DNA of 64,000 bases from Byssothecium circinans (lineage: Eukaryota > Ascomycota > Dothideomycetes > Pleosporales > Massarinaceae): NCBI GenBank assembly GCA_010015675.1, contig ML976978.1, forward strand, positions 962,093 through 1,026,092, read 5' to 3'. Within the stretch, counting starts at the first letter, position 1. The number at the start of each line of letters is the position of its first letter. Below, one piece after another: positions 1 through 11,345 of this stretch. The notes under the pieces are model-generated. The model saw only the letters and a list, made by a program, of their open reading frames with translations, ran no database searches and was not told the origin of the DNA. Made by a program: the position numbers and the translations under genes.

Positions 1-318
1 TCAAAGACCGCGTCGCTATACAATTGTACGTTGGAGTGGGGTTGTCCGTTGGTCTGGGTAGGGCCAAGTCTACGACTTGGCGCGTGGGGCGAGTAATGCG
101 AGTGAGGCCGGATCCGCTTCCTCAACCAAGCGGGAGAGGGCGGGAGAGCTCTCCCCGCACTTCATCGCCAAGAGCTTGAGATAGCTATAAAATTGTCTAT
201 TTCTCGTCACTCTGCTGGGTATTGGTCAACTGTAGACCCGATTCGCGAAGTGAGCATTCACCGATTCCCGAATTTAGTCCTCCATAGCAATTGATCAACA
301 AATCTATCTAGATCCCCC
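1..318. other. 5' flank of the first gene, no gene seen
   Basis: No coding frame is convincing here. A short perfect inverted repeat with 8-base arms and a 3-base loop lies at 63-81. The rest is probably promoter and 5' leader of the gene that starts at 319. Confidence 0.5.
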
Positions 319-1800
319 ATGGCTACCGAAGCCAAACGCGATTCCATGGACGCCGGCATATCCGAGATGAAAACCAAACTCGATTCAACCCACCTCGCAC
401 CCTCTTCCCCTCCGCCAAAACGCCCATTAGGACTCACCTCGCTCCCTCCATCCGTCCGAAACAAGATTTACGCCCACGTCCTCGACACCGAGCTCGTAAA
501 CCTCGGTAAACCAAACGTATCCTACACCCATACGTTCAAATCCAACACTCTCCACTTCAGCGCCTCGCGCCCACCCTTCCCCGTCTGCACCGCCTTGTTC
601 TACGTCAACAAAGCCATCTCGCAAGAAGCGAGGCATTTCTTCTACTCGAAGAACCTATGGGTCAAGTTCGAGATTTATTCCAGCGATGCGAGGCATGCGA
701 AGACGATGTTGGAGGACTCCGGGCTTCTCTTCTCCGTTGCAGAAACGGAGAGTGTGGAGAAGTGCGACAGGTTTGCTCTGGAGGTTGTGCTTGTGGAGAA
801 GAATAGCGCGGTGAAGAGAGCGACGGTGCTTTTCCCGGCGCAGTATCTTCCTAGGCTGGTGAACTTTATGGAGCAGGCTAGTACGGCGAGCGCGTCTTGG
901 GCGCCGAACCATGCGCTCTTTCTCACTCTGCTGAACACGTATGGGCAGGAAACTGCGAGTGTGCAGGGCGATCTTCTCGAGGGGTTTCGCCTGCTCGCCG
1001 GCTTGGGCAAAGTGACCGTGGACAAGCAGAATACGTTGCCGGGGTATGCGGAGGGGTTGCAGGACAGTATGGTGGCGGAGAAGTTTGACGCTGAGGCGTG
1101 GTTGCAGAATGTGCGGGAGATGTTTGAGAGAGCGGAAGGAGAGGAGAAGAAGAAAGAGTGGAAGATGGCGGTACAGCATTGTAAAGCCGCCATCATAGAG
1201 TTGACTTATGCGTATCTTACCCGCGCCGAAACACTGCATTCGCAACCCCCCGAGTTCCAGAAATCGGTTCAGCGTTTACGCTACAGCATCGAACACACAC
1301 TCGGGATATCGCTGCTTGGACACATTCTCTCCTCCTCTGCATCTCCATCCTCATCCACCTCCCCACCGCCTCCACCTGCTTCGCTTCCACTGACCCCCGA
1401 CACCGCACGCACCCTCCTTGCCGCGGAAAAGGCATTCTCACACGCCCTGAGCCTCTCCACCGATTCTCCCTCCCCGGCCTCAAACCCCTGGGTCCGCTCC
1501 CTGCCAGCAGAATTAATCCCGCCAAACGACGCGGCATGGTTCAGCGACGCGGAGCAGGGACGTGCGTGGGCTGAGAGGGGCAAAGTGCATTTGCTGATGG
1601 GGGAGCCGTTGTTTGCGGCAGGAGACTTGGAGAGGGCCGATCGTGTGCTTGGGTCTGAGGATGTGCAGGAGAAGCAGGGAGAGGAAGTTAGGGGGGATGT
1701 GAGCATGTGGTTTGCGAAGGCGCGTGAGGCGATTGATTGGACTGTGGCGCCTGGTACGGGGTTGAGGAAGGTGGCTAGGGCTGCGAAAGTGGAGGAGTAA
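319..1800 (+). CDS. 2EXR/F-box-like hypothetical protein
   Basis: Single-exon ORF of 493 aa. Residues 38-56 (LTSLPPSVRNKIYAHVLD and neighbours) match the start of fungal 2EXR/F-box-like proteins: a short helical, leucine-rich segment that begins with LP..(V/I)R..IY. It is followed by the usual region listing cysteines and aromatic residues (VCTALFYVNKAISQEARHFFYS). The second half is helical and charged, with alanine-rich helices that could be TPR-like, separated by a Ser/Pro-rich spacer near residues 340-360. 2EXR proteins are very numerous in filamentous ascomycetes and mostly uncharacterised; some may be substrate adaptors of SCF ligases, but nothing here proves that. The start at 319 is the first ATG and has CCCATGG context. 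Function unknown. Confidence 0.75.
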   Translation: MATEAKRDSMDAGISEMKTKLDSTHLAPSSPPPKRPLGLTSLPPSVRNKIYAHVLDTELVNLGKPNVSYTHTFKSNTLHFSASRPPFPVCTALFYVNKAISQEARHFFYSKNLWVKFEIYSSDARHAKTMLEDSGLLFSVAETESVEKCDRFALEVVLVEKNSAVKRATVLFPAQYLPRLVNFMEQASTASASWAPNHALFLTLLNTYGQETASVQGDLLEGFRLLAGLGKVTVDKQNTLPGYAEGLQDSMVAEKFDAEAWLQNVREMFERAEGEEKKKEWKMAVQHCKAAIIELTYAYLTRAETLHSQPPEFQKSVQRLRYSIEHTLGISLLGHILSSSASPSSSTSPPPPPASLPLTPDTARTLLAAEKAFSHALSLSTDSPSPASNPWVRSLPAELIPPNDAAWFSDAEQGRAWAERGKVHLLMGEPLFAAGDLERADRVLGSEDVQEKQGEEVRGDVSMWFAKAREAIDWTVAPGTGLRKVARAAKVEE

Positions 1801-2382
1801 TTGGGGGAGGAGGTCACGGGGACGGGATGGGGTGTGGTAGGAGTGTTTGTAGATGGATTTCGTGGACATGCGGTCTTGGCATGTGGGTTTGTTGGCGGGC
1901 ATGTGTAGATGGTCTTGTGATGGGATTGGCTGGGTACTTGAGGGATATAAAGATGGGGGAAGGTTGCGGTATGGGCTCGGAGTGTGTGCGTACGGCGTGC
2001 TGGTGGACAAACGCATTCGAGATGAGGAATGGTGGATGCGTTTGTAGGCTCAAGATAGATACGAGTTTTTCTTTTCCCAACTGGAGACTTCCTTGCTTTC
2101 TTTACACTTCATCACTCACTCATAAGTGTACTTGATTTCTCTCCAGACATTGGTATATCCTCTCATCTGCACTCTTCTCTCACTCCACACATTATTATCC
2201 CCTCTTTCTTTCACTCTTCCCACCCTTCACACATTACCATTTCCATTTTCCCTTACTCTTCGACCAACTTTTCCAGCCCCTTGGCCCTTTTTCAAAACCT
2301 TGGATTACTAGTCCAAGATATCTTCACTACACTTCCCATCCTCCTTCCCATCCACCTATTCACCATCCCAGCACTCCTCACC
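1801..2382. other. Intergenic, pyrimidine-rich leader
   Basis: No gene seen. From about 2080 to 2375 the + strand is strongly C/T-rich, with long runs of TCT and CCT. This is common in fungal promoters and 5' leaders just upstream of a start codon, so it probably belongs to the next gene. Confidence 0.5.
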
Positions 2383-3267
2383 ATGGAACCCCTCCCCCTC
2401 TTCGGCGTCCCCAACCCCCCACTAATGCACACCCACCTCCTCTCCAAATCGCGCCAAAACCCCAGCATCACCACCCTCCCAGCGCCCAACACTCCATGGA
2501 ACCCGCTCAGCCCCAACTTCCAACACAAAGAAACCCGCCCCTGCTTCCCCACCAACTCGCGCATCCACACGCTAACCTGCGGCCACACCGTCTCCCTCCG
2601 CGACGACGGCCCCGCCCAGCCCTGCGTCGGAAACTGCGCCTCGGCACGCACCATGGTGAGAGCGCGCTGCTTCACCAAGCCCGTCCCTGCGACCTGGGCG
2701 CCGACGCTGGAGAAGATCCGGCTCTCCATCGACACGGCGCTGAAGACGTACAAGGCCATGCTGACGGCGAATGGCGGCCGTATGGGCCGGAACGGCCTTC
2801 CGCGTAGCAGTATCCAGAAACCGATCTTGCGCCAAATCTTCGCGGAGCAGGACCGGAGGGTGCAACCTAATGTGGATCTCCTGGGCGGTGATTTCGTGTG
2901 CACGCTTTGTGGGGAGTGGGGTGCGAGGGGCACGTTGGCGGCGTTCGTGCTGCCCGTGGCGCCGTATTGGTGCGTGGCTGTTGCGAAGGATGATAATGAT
3001 CTTGCGGTTATTCGGCAGTTGGTTAAGGGGGTTGTGCCGGTGGCGAAGGTTATGGAGGCAAAGACGGCGAAGGGATTGGGGGCTTTTATGGGAGAGGGAT
3101 TGAGGAGGAAGAATGGGGTGGAGTTTGCGTTGGCGTTGAGGGAGAAGAAGAGAGAGAGGGTGAAGAATGCGAGGGTTACTAAGAGGAGGGTTAGGGAGAA
3201 GAAGAGGGTGCTTGAGGGGTTGAGGGAGGAGGCTTTTGTGGATGAGTTGGAGAGTCTGGGGCTTTGA
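2383..3267 (+). CDS. Cys-rich hypothetical protein with basic C-terminus
   Basis: Predicted 294 aa. The frame stays open upstream, but the first ATG is at 2383 in good context (CACCATGG) right after the pyrimidine-rich leader. I do not recognise the family. Residues 66-96 contain CGH, CVGNC and a further Cys (C66, H68, C81, C85, C96), and a second CxxC pair is at C173/C176; together they could hold one or two zinc ions. The last 60 residues are very rich in Lys/Arg with Glu, which would form a charged helix and could act as a nuclear or nucleolar signal. No signal peptide or membrane segment is visible. G-rich codon use in the 3' half contrasts with the C-rich 5' half, as also seen in neighbouring genes. 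Confidence 0.6.
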   Translation: MEPLPLFGVPNPPLMHTHLLSKSRQNPSITTLPAPNTPWNPLSPNFQHKETRPCFPTNSRIHTLTCGHTVSLRDDGPAQPCVGNCASARTMVRARCFTKPVPATWAPTLEKIRLSIDTALKTYKAMLTANGGRMGRNGLPRSSIQKPILRQIFAEQDRRVQPNVDLLGGDFVCTLCGEWGARGTLAAFVLPVAPYWCVAVAKDDNDLAVIRQLVKGVVPVAKVMEAKTAKGLGAFMGEGLRRKNGVEFALALREKKRERVKNARVTKRRVREKKRVLEGLREEAFVDELESLGL

Positions 3268-3946
3268 AGAGGTGGGGGGATATTTGTACGACGTGGAAGA
3301 TGGGTGGATGGAAGACGTTGGGCGGGAAGCCGTGAGGGCTTATATATGTTTCTCGAGGGAAAGACGGCGGCTTTTTAGATACGTTCTTGATCGGAAATAC
3401 GGAGAGGGGTTTTACATGGTTTTGGAAGAGGGGTGTTGGTGTCAAGATGGTTCCAACTACAAGATGGGGACTGTTTGTTTTCTTCAGGAAGGTGGCGAGG
3501 ACACAGATATGATTCTTCTTCTGTGGCTTTGGTTCAGAAAGGCGGCGAGTTTTTTTAGATGGATTTCTTCTCTGGCTTTCGACTAGAAAACTGACGGGTA
3601 AAGTCACATGGCCTTGTTTTCTGATCTTTGGATTAGAGTACCGGTGGGAAAAGATACATAGCTTTGCTCTCTGGTCCTTGGATCAGAATGCTGGTAGTTA
3701 AAGTCACATGGTTCTGTGCTGTGGCTTTGGTTTCTGTATATGCCCATTTCTGTAGCTAGTTCAAAAACTTCTTTCTCGTCTTTCACACAAATTCCAATTC
3801 CAATTCCCAATTCCCCTACCCCAATCTACCAACCCTTTTTATCCCCTCTCTCTCCACTCTCCTTCCCCGCCCCTCCATCCCCCGCACAAAATAAACATAA
3901 CCCCCGTCACTGTAAATTCCCTCCTAAAACACAATCTAACCTCTCA
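3268..3946. other. Intergenic, mostly minisatellite
   Basis: Apart from the degenerate tandem repeat at 3490-3740 nothing is recognised. The right part (3780-3960) is C/T-rich and AT-rich, with no credible frame. Confidence 0.5.
3490..3740. repeat. Degenerate 50-bp minisatellite
   Basis: Two adjacent 50-base units (3596-3645 and 3646-3695) share most positions, and a third partial unit follows from 3696. Each has an AAAGTCACATGG-like block then a CTTTGGATTAGA-like block. Weaker related units are seen upstream from about 3490. The array starts about 220 bases after the stop of the preceding gene and is probably untranslated. Confidence 0.6.
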
Positions 3947-4351
3947 CTAAATAGGACATACCATGCAGTGTGCTGAGGGGAGAGAAGCGGATACAGACGT
4001 AGATGAGGATTGTGATGATGGGTTTGTGGGAAGGAAAGTGAGATTGTCAACCGAAAAAAGGCCTGCGAAGGCTTTCGCCACGATCATCAGAGACATGAGC
4101 GTGGTATCCAAGTAGCAGATAAAGAAACCTTGAATATCCCCCAAATATCCGATCCCATACCACAACACCAACACCACCGCCGCCGCCAGTGGCTCCAGCC
4201 ACACCCGAGTATTCCCCACAGAGAACGGATTCGCGCACTACACAACGTCCCTTGATAAACTCACGTTCAACTCAGTTAACTTCCCTAACGCCTCAGCATT
4301 AGCATTAGTATCAGCATCCCTATGATTATCACCATGACCGCTTTTCCCCAT
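3947..4351 (-). pseudogene. Small two-TM protein ORF with one in-frame TAG
   Basis: Read on the minus strand from an ATG at 4351, the frame runs 135 codons with a single stop, TAG at 4238-4240 (codon 38). After it comes a well-formed membrane-protein-like sequence: a hydrophobic stretch starting WLEPLAAAVVLVLWYGIGYL and a second one around FICYLDTTLMSLMIVAKAFA. The first 29 codons are hydrophilic and Asn/Asp/Ala-rich. A GTGAGT donor (4262-4264 side) and TGTGTAG acceptor flank exactly 27 in-frame bases that include the TAG, so removing them would restore the frame, but 27 bases is shorter than normal fungal introns. It may be a recent pseudogene, a miniature intron or not a gene. Family unknown. 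Confidence 0.35.
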
Positions 4352-6812
4352 CTATATCCGTCCTAAATAAAACTTCTACCCTACACCCTACATCCTACGC
4401 CTAACCTATTACCAAACCAAACTCCCTACCATCTAGGCAATATCTTCAAAGTTCAAATGCCCCATTCCCCTATCTTTCGGAAACACCTCAATATCGAATA
4501 ACCAACAAGCCTCTCTGTATTCATATATCTGCCCCCTCCCCCGCCATCTCTCTCTAACAGTAGACACATCCACATCCGCAACCTGCGCAGTGCGAGCGCT
4601 CGGAACACAGCCGTATCATATATCTCTCTCGCTCGTAAGAGCTTCCACACCGCGCCCTCAGTACCAGCATCAGCACCAGACAAAACGTTCAAAAGATCCC
4701 GCAAAACCCGACCAATGAATGCATAATACGCCTAAAACCGTCAATGGGCCGCCGCACCACACATACTCCTATAAAACTAAACCGTCTCCACGTCCCGCGT
4801 CCGCGTCGTCGGTCATCGATGGTGGTAGCTGAGCTCGAGGAAGAAGGCAAGTGCTCGCCGAACGCCGTCGTTTAGAGGGCATGGTCACTGGGTATCGGGC
4901 ATCCAGTATGCGTATCGAAGCCACGGTCGCGGTGGCGGTCCAGGAGCAGGAGCAGGAGCAGAATCACAATATCCCACCAGCTCAGTCCAGTCCAGCCCAG
5001 TCCAGTCCAGTCCAGCCCAGCCCAGTCCAGTCCAGTCAAGACTACAGTAATGCGTTTTCCACTTTTGACGGCGCGGTAAGGTAACGTAGTTCCGAGGTCC
5101 GGTGGGTAGGAGAAATCTAGCTTCGAGGCCCGGTCTTGCGTCTAGGTGGGGTGGGCGATTGGCGGTTTGGAGGGCTGGAGGTGTGGACGTGGGTGAGGGC
5201 GTGGGGGGAAGTACTGGTAGCTAGGGAGTTTGTAGCATATGCGGGAGGCGGGGGCGGGGAGGGGGGTTGTTAGGTCATGATGATGATGGTGCTATAAGGA
5301 TGGTGATAAGGTGGGTTGCTGGTAGGTGGAGGTGATTGGGTGGGTGTGGGGTATGTGGCATATTGAGATGTCCAGTTTGTTAAGGAAAACGTTGGGTTGA
5401 AGGTTCCTGGGATGGGATTATGGGGCTGGGCGGCTGTATTAACAGTGTGGAGTTGGAGATGTTGGGGAGAAGTGTAAGGCGGGCGTGGTATTTTTGGGAG
5501 ACGAGCGTGAGGCGGCTGGTGATGTTAGTCTTCACTTTGGCCCTGTGCCGACGGAGTATTTGGGCGTCGTCTACATGTCCGCACCAAGAGTTAATATGCA
5601 TATATAGTGTGTGAATACCTTATATGCTTGGAGGGTGGTCGATTCAGACCTTGCGGAATGCCGACACGGAGGAGAAACCTGCGGCGTGGGCCTGATGTTA
5701 GAAGACACTGGAGGATATCGGGGAGGGTTCCTTCAGTGTAGATGTATGTGAGTACCAAAGCCCACCTTGGTCTTGCTTCCTGTGAAAAATATCCACTGTT
5801 TCCTAGGACGAGAAGACGACAAGAATTCCAGTGGAGAGAGCAGTCGACAGACCAACCTGCATTGATCGGAGACACAGGGTTGGGCATGACCTACCTTATA
5901 GGACCGCAGCCACCGCACATACACAGATTCAGGACAACAAAAGACAACAAAAAATAATATACAAGTTCTTTTGATTGGATCGCTATATGCAAGAAAGAGA
6001 GAAAGGAAACCCGATCCAAGCCACTAGACTGTCGTGGAGAATGCCAAGTGACTGGAACTACCGCAGCAAATACCCACAACCTCATCGGCTCCGTATCCAA
6101 TGCTAATATGCAAAGGGGAGCTGTGGATGAAGGGGAGACATACTTGCCGTAGTTGTGTTCGAGTGTGGTAAAAGACGGGCCGCATTTGCTCGCAAGGGGG
6201 TATCGAAAGGTGCCGCAGGGTATCGTAGAAGTCGCAAGGAACCGCCCGCCGAGCCCTTATTTATGTCCGAAGGGAAAGGTAGATACCGCCGTCCCCTGGC
6301 TTTGAACGAGTGGTTGTTGAAGCACACTCACCCTGGATGAAGAAGGGGAAAGAAAAAGTCCGCAAGGGCCGAACCAGCCGCCAGAGAGTAAGAAAAGAAG
6401 AGAGAAAGAAAAAAGAGAAAGCAGGGATAACGCAGGAAGAAACGACCGCAGACCAAAAGTGCACCGCTTGCCAGACTTTCTCAGCCCTTCTCCAACCAAA
6501 CAACCGGCCTCCATCCTCGTCCACCGAGCATGGGTTCTATTGTCGATTCCAGATTGACAGTTCGAAGAAAGTTTGTTTGTGTGTTGGATGACATTGATGA
6601 TGGCACAAGAGGTCATGAGTTTGAAAGTTTTTCTGTCCTTTTCGTAGATTGCTGGCACGGTCGGTCGAATCGATGCGTAGGTAAAGAGAGAAGGCCACCG
6701 GTCATTAAATGAGGGGAATGGAGAGTGCTTGTGCAGTGTGCAGTGTTCGGGGGCGTTGGAAAAGGCAAAGCATTGATGGGGCAGTCGTACTGGCGGAGGG
6801 AGTGAGGGAGGA
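4352..6812. other. Intergenic, no supported gene
   Basis: About 2.4 kb without a convincing gene. A minus-strand frame at 4453-4704 (about 80 codons, REIYDTAVFRALALRRLRMW) has protein-like composition and lies just upstream of the broken membrane ORF, so it could be an exon or remnant, but I cannot connect it. The CAGTC microsatellite is at 4983-5037. Everything else looks non-coding, including the 3' flank of the minus-strand gene that ends at 6813. Confidence 0.45.
4983..5037. repeat. Pentamer microsatellite CAGTC/CAGCC
   Basis: Eleven consecutive pentamers, eight CAGTC and three CAGCC, directly after a short (CAGGAG)n-like run at 4941-4961. No supported gene covers it. Confidence 0.85.
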
Positions 6813-7856
6813 CTACGACTCAAGGTACTCGTCCATGGCCTTCTCAAGGTCCTCAGTGATGAGGTCGTATTTCTCCTCTTCGGGGATCTCGTCGACGGGG
6901 AGATAGACGTCCTCCATGGTCGGGATCTGAGCGATCTGATCCATGGGGTATTGCTCAATCACCTGGAGCTGGCCCCAGGTGATGCCGATGGCACCGCGCT
7001 CCCGAGGGAGGGGCGGGTATCGGCCAACACCTGTCTTGGCGCGATCGTCTCCCTCCCACTTCATCTCCGAGTGAGAGGGCCAGTCCGCGATCTCCTCCTT
7101 TCCATTCTGCCAATCCGGACACCAAATGGTCTTCTCACCCAACACCCGTCCAACGTTACCATGCATGGTGACGTTAGTAGGGTTCGGCAATGACTGCGAA
7201 ACTTGGATCGCGCAGCACTTCTCGTCGATAACGAAGCCTCGCCGCTCGTTCTGTTCTTTGGCGGCTCGATCTGCCTCCTTCTGTGCCAGGGTCTTTGCCA
7301 GACGCGCCTTCTTGGACTCAAGGACGGCATTGACATGCTTGATGTAATCGTCGAAATTCATCTGTGCCACCTCGGACTTTTTGAATAGTCGACGCATTGA
7401 GTTACGAACGACTTGGAACTCTTGTTGTCGCTGGTTCTCGGGAGAAAGCCAGGTACGCGAGGACCGGTAGCCCCCTCCACCGAAGGGAGTGCCGTTGCGC
7501 TTGAAGCGGTGGGCGGGGTATGTAGGCATGTATCGAGGAGCGCCGGGGCGAGGATCGCGGGGGTCGTGGTCAAGGTAGTCGTCACGGTCGTCAAAATATT
7601 GCGAACCCGGCTTGAAGAAGGAAGACTCTAGAAGAGTGCTCATGTCGGTATGGGGTGAGGTATGAGGGGTATGGAGGCTAGGCAGAGGCATGGCAGGGGC
7701 TTGCTCGGCGTCATGTTGGACGCCGGTGGGACTGCTCCCTCCATTCAACGTCTGGCTGTCGCCAGACGAAGACGAAGGGCTCGAAGGTTTGTGGACAAGC
7801 GAGACTCCACCACCGTCACGGAGTCCACCTTGTCCACCGCGCTCACGGGTGGCCAT
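6813..7856 (-). CDS. Hypothetical protein with central coiled coil
   Basis: Intron-less 347-aa ORF with an ATG at 7856. The first 75 residues are low-complexity and Ser/Pro/Gly-rich, probably disordered. A conserved-looking core begins near residue 75 (LLESSFFKPGSQYFDDRDDY) and contains arginine/tyrosine-rich segments. Residues about 165-206 form a charged helix with heptad-like Lys/Ala/Glu spacing, a likely coiled coil. The C-terminal 130 residues are rich in acidic and aromatic residues and end EKAMDEYLES. No signal peptide, membrane segment or known catalytic motif is seen. The well-formed codon structure and unbroken length support a real gene; its function is unknown. It has no close neighbour on either side. 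Confidence 0.7.
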   Translation of the reverse strand: MATRERGGQGGLRDGGGVSLVHKPSSPSSSSGDSQTLNGGSSPTGVQHDAEQAPAMPLPSLHTPHTSPHTDMSTLLESSFFKPGSQYFDDRDDYLDHDPRDPRPGAPRYMPTYPAHRFKRNGTPFGGGGYRSSRTWLSPENQRQQEFQVVRNSMRRLFKKSEVAQMNFDDYIKHVNAVLESKKARLAKTLAQKEADRAAKEQNERRGFVIDEKCCAIQVSQSLPNPTNVTMHGNVGRVLGEKTIWCPDWQNGKEEIADWPSHSEMKWEGDDRAKTGVGRYPPLPRERGAIGITWGQLQVIEQYPMDQIAQIPTMEDVYLPVDEIPEEEKYDLITEDLEKAMDEYLES

Positions 7857-10800
7857 TCAACGAGGCCTCGTGGTTGAGGTGAGGTGTAGTATATGAAGGA
7901 CGGTGTTCCGTGAGGAAATAGATGGTGTCAAGCTTGAGTGGTGCTCTAGACGATTGACCGAGGATGTGCTGGTGCCGTTGCGAAAGGTTGTGTGGTGGGG
8001 TAGAAGGAAGAGGTAGGACAGCCGCGAAGCCTAGATATAGGAGGCAGGAGGCTCAGCGTGGTGATTTCACGTGACGCTAGGATAACGGTAGTGAGAACCA
8101 GGTGACCGTGATAGACTAGAGATCCTTTTGTTTGTCAGTGGAGGCCTAACGCTAAGGTGATATTGCATATAAATTGCAATTTTGCACATGCTGTGGGATA
8201 ATTTGAGCGGTCTGGCGGCTTTTGACGAACGGTGAGGTAATTTCTCAGGGATTTTGGACCCTTTAAATGCTTCACCCAGTCCCATTGGCAAATCGGTTGA
8301 CGTTGTACACCGTTCACAAAGCCGCCAAAACAAACAGGCAAACGCGATGTGCATCATTGTGTACATACCTTGAGGGCTAGCCTGTTGTTGTTTCCTGCGT
8401 GGGGACTGCCGTTTACGCACGATTTCGGCAGCGCAACCGTCTTCGTTTGGAGTGTTGAGCAAGTTCAGGTAGCACGGTGTATGGTTTCAAGGTCGAGTGA
8501 GAGTGATATGTGGTGGATGGGAGGGTGGGGAGGCTTCTCAAGCGGATGCGGGGTGTTACTTGAAGGCTCCAAAGGATTGCTGCCTGAGGTCAAAATACTT
8601 AGTCAATACAGGCCCTGCCTAGAACGAAATGAAGGAGAGGTTTATGAAGTGGCGGTGAACAGCTCTTGTGCCCAACACAACTCATAATGAAGATGGATGG
8701 CGAGCTAGACGGGAATGTGAGACTTACCTTTTTGTACAAGATGTGACGAGCGTACGGACTGTCAATGCAATTGAACCTGCAATGGAGAGCAGAGGGAAGA
8801 CGATGCGATCTATCCTGTCCTGCCGTACGGAACGGTCCCTTAAGTTGCGCAAAACGCCAGCAATGAAAACTTGAACGCCTGGACTGGCTGTTGTATGCTG
8901 TCGGCGACAATGCAGTGAGCAAGCACGTAGTGGGGGTTGCGGTAGCTATGGTCGATGACTCTGGTGCTTGATCAATGTTGACTGCACGAAAATGCGAGGC
9001 TCTCTACTCAAGGAAATTCGTGATGTTGTCTGTCTAAAGAACGCGGTGCAGGGTGCGGAAATATTGAAGGTAGAAGTCCGGTTGTGGGGATCCCCGCAGC
9101 TATCGTGACGTCGGGCACGGTTGCTCCTGATGACTGTTCCTGGAGCTTGGGGCCACGCGCAATGTCGGACAGCAAGCCCACAGGTGCCTGTAACCCTTGC
9201 TTTGCCATGAGCTCATCACTGAGGATTGGTCGGTCCGCTTCTGTGCTCATGGAGTAGCTTCTAGAATTGCGTTTTGACGCCGGCCCGTTGATACTTGGGC
9301 TGCGCACGGCGAAGCTCAAGTTCAGACGCAAACCGCATTGTCCCAGCGCGGTGACACCAACCCGCGGGAGGCAGTGTAGGTACTACTGTCCTTGAAACTA
9401 ACCAACACTTGAAGGGTCCTGGCGGTTTCGGCAGCCAGTCATAGGTGGGCGGGGGTGTAATTGTCTTCTGTGACCAATCTCAATATCATTGCTGTTGCAA
9501 GGAGATTATGTCCGATGTATCTTCCTCCCCAGGGGGGCAGACCATGTTGAGAGCCCGTCTAGCATTGCCGCCATCTTTTGCGGTTGTTCCTCTCTTTCAA
9601 CAGCTGACGACAAGAACCGGGAGTGCATGGCCAGACGAAAAGAAAGAGAGATTTGACAGGTCTATTAAGAAGAATAGAAGAATAGGGAAGACGGCAATGG
9701 ATTGATCCGCAGAAGCGGCTGTGGAAAGTATCTCGAACGAAAGGTGTCGATAGTGCTTACTGATGTTGGTATGGGCTCTACAATTGTAGACGAGGTCGAA
9801 TTGTATACAAGATGGCATGAGTGTGTGAACAATCAGGAGAGTACTTCCTCGGCCTATGCATATTAGGTCAGCTAGAGCACTTCAGAAGGCAGGTATCATC
9901 ACGCGGTATATGCTATATGCTACGGCACGAAAGCAAGAGTGTGCGAGAAGATAGGAGCAGAGCGCGGGTGGCAGGTGAGCAGGTAGAAGGTAGAAGGTCG
10001 GAAGGCAGATGGGATGAGGTTGGACGGTTGTGGAACATGTTTGACGGGGGCCGTGGTTCCGGGCCTTGATTGGCTCACATTGCAGCACATCGACGCCCCA
10101 CAAATTCTGAGAAGCCGGCGCGACGCCGCAGCCACGAATCGATCGCTTGGCACGATGACAGGCGTCGAAGCGCAACGCTGGAAGGGCGCGTCGTCGAGCA
10201 GCTACCAGTATACCAGTATGCCGGCGACAGAACGTTTGATTGCGGAAAGACGTGCGCAGTTTCATCGTGAGAAGATGTATTCTGCATTATTATTCACCGA
10301 AGGCTGAGATGGATACATCATGTACTCTACGAGGCAAGTGCGACAGACAGATGACGTCGGGTCAAGCATAAACAGGGAAGGAGCGCGCCACACACTGTGC
10401 GGCGGCGGCGGCAGGCCTACAAAACCATCGCCAGCTGCCATCCTTTCGCAGAGTGAACACCTCCTCTGCCTCCGACCGCCACCTAGAGGAGCGATCCCTT
10501 GCGCTCGCGACAACACACCCCCATCTGCGACGACTGGACGTCACGAGGCCGCGCGCAGGTCGTCCGATCTGCCCTCCTCCAGCGCTTCAGCCGTCGCAGG
10601 CCAATGGGCGCAAGCCGACGAACAAAGCACTCCCGGCTCAGACAACGCGCGACAAGCACCCGAGCACAAAGAGGCTCAAAATAACCCTTTGGGCTTGCTG
10701 AACCTCCTGGCGCGTGGTTTGGGCCCTCACCAGCCTGTCCGCGACACACGCAAATGACTGGTCGCTAGAGGCCCGTCCCTCCCCCAAGGGCGCCTATCTG

Positions 10801-11345
10801 GGCCGCCCACCTAACCCGATCTTGCTTGTTCCAGATTTGAGCCGCATCGAAGTGCATGTTTCGTGAAACGCTGTGGTCGAGTAGGCGTCTGTGCAGGTGC
10901 CATTGGTACCTCACAGAGGCCTGCGATCCGGTCCTGCGCTTCCTCGCGGTACGTACGGTCCATACCTTTCATACATGATGTCGTGGTGCGTGGTGAAGGA
11001 CTAAAACCCACTCACCCCCCGCTTCCCCACCGCTCTTCACGCTGCACGACTTCCCTACTTGCCTTCACCTCTCTTCATTGCATTGTGTGGCGCAAGGGTA
11101 TTTTCTTTCTTCTATTGTTCTTCAATTCTTCTATTGTCTCCATTGTCCCTTAGCTTAATCTTCCCGTTGCCTTTGTCACCTATCTCTGGAAGATATCCAC
11201 GCTCGACTCAGTCTTTGACTATCTTTCTCATACTATATCCATTCTCCTCATCTACTCAACTACTCTACCACTGGCTATCCATCTATCAAACCTCGCCATC
11301 TAATACCCACCCCAGATCACGCGTTCGTGGCCATCCACCTTCGCT
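7857..11345. other. Long intergenic region upstream of PRM1
   Basis: About 3.5 kb with no supported gene; only short overlapping frames with no recognisable motifs. The last 300 bases (11040-11345) are C/T-rich and probably form the PRM1 promoter and 5' leader. The left end holds the promoter of the minus-strand gene that starts at 7856. Confidence 0.5.

Noticed and set aside
10320..10757. 145-codon + frame upstream of PRM1
   Set aside because: Composition is Ser/Pro/Ala/Gln-rich without domain similarity and the overlapping frames are equally open.
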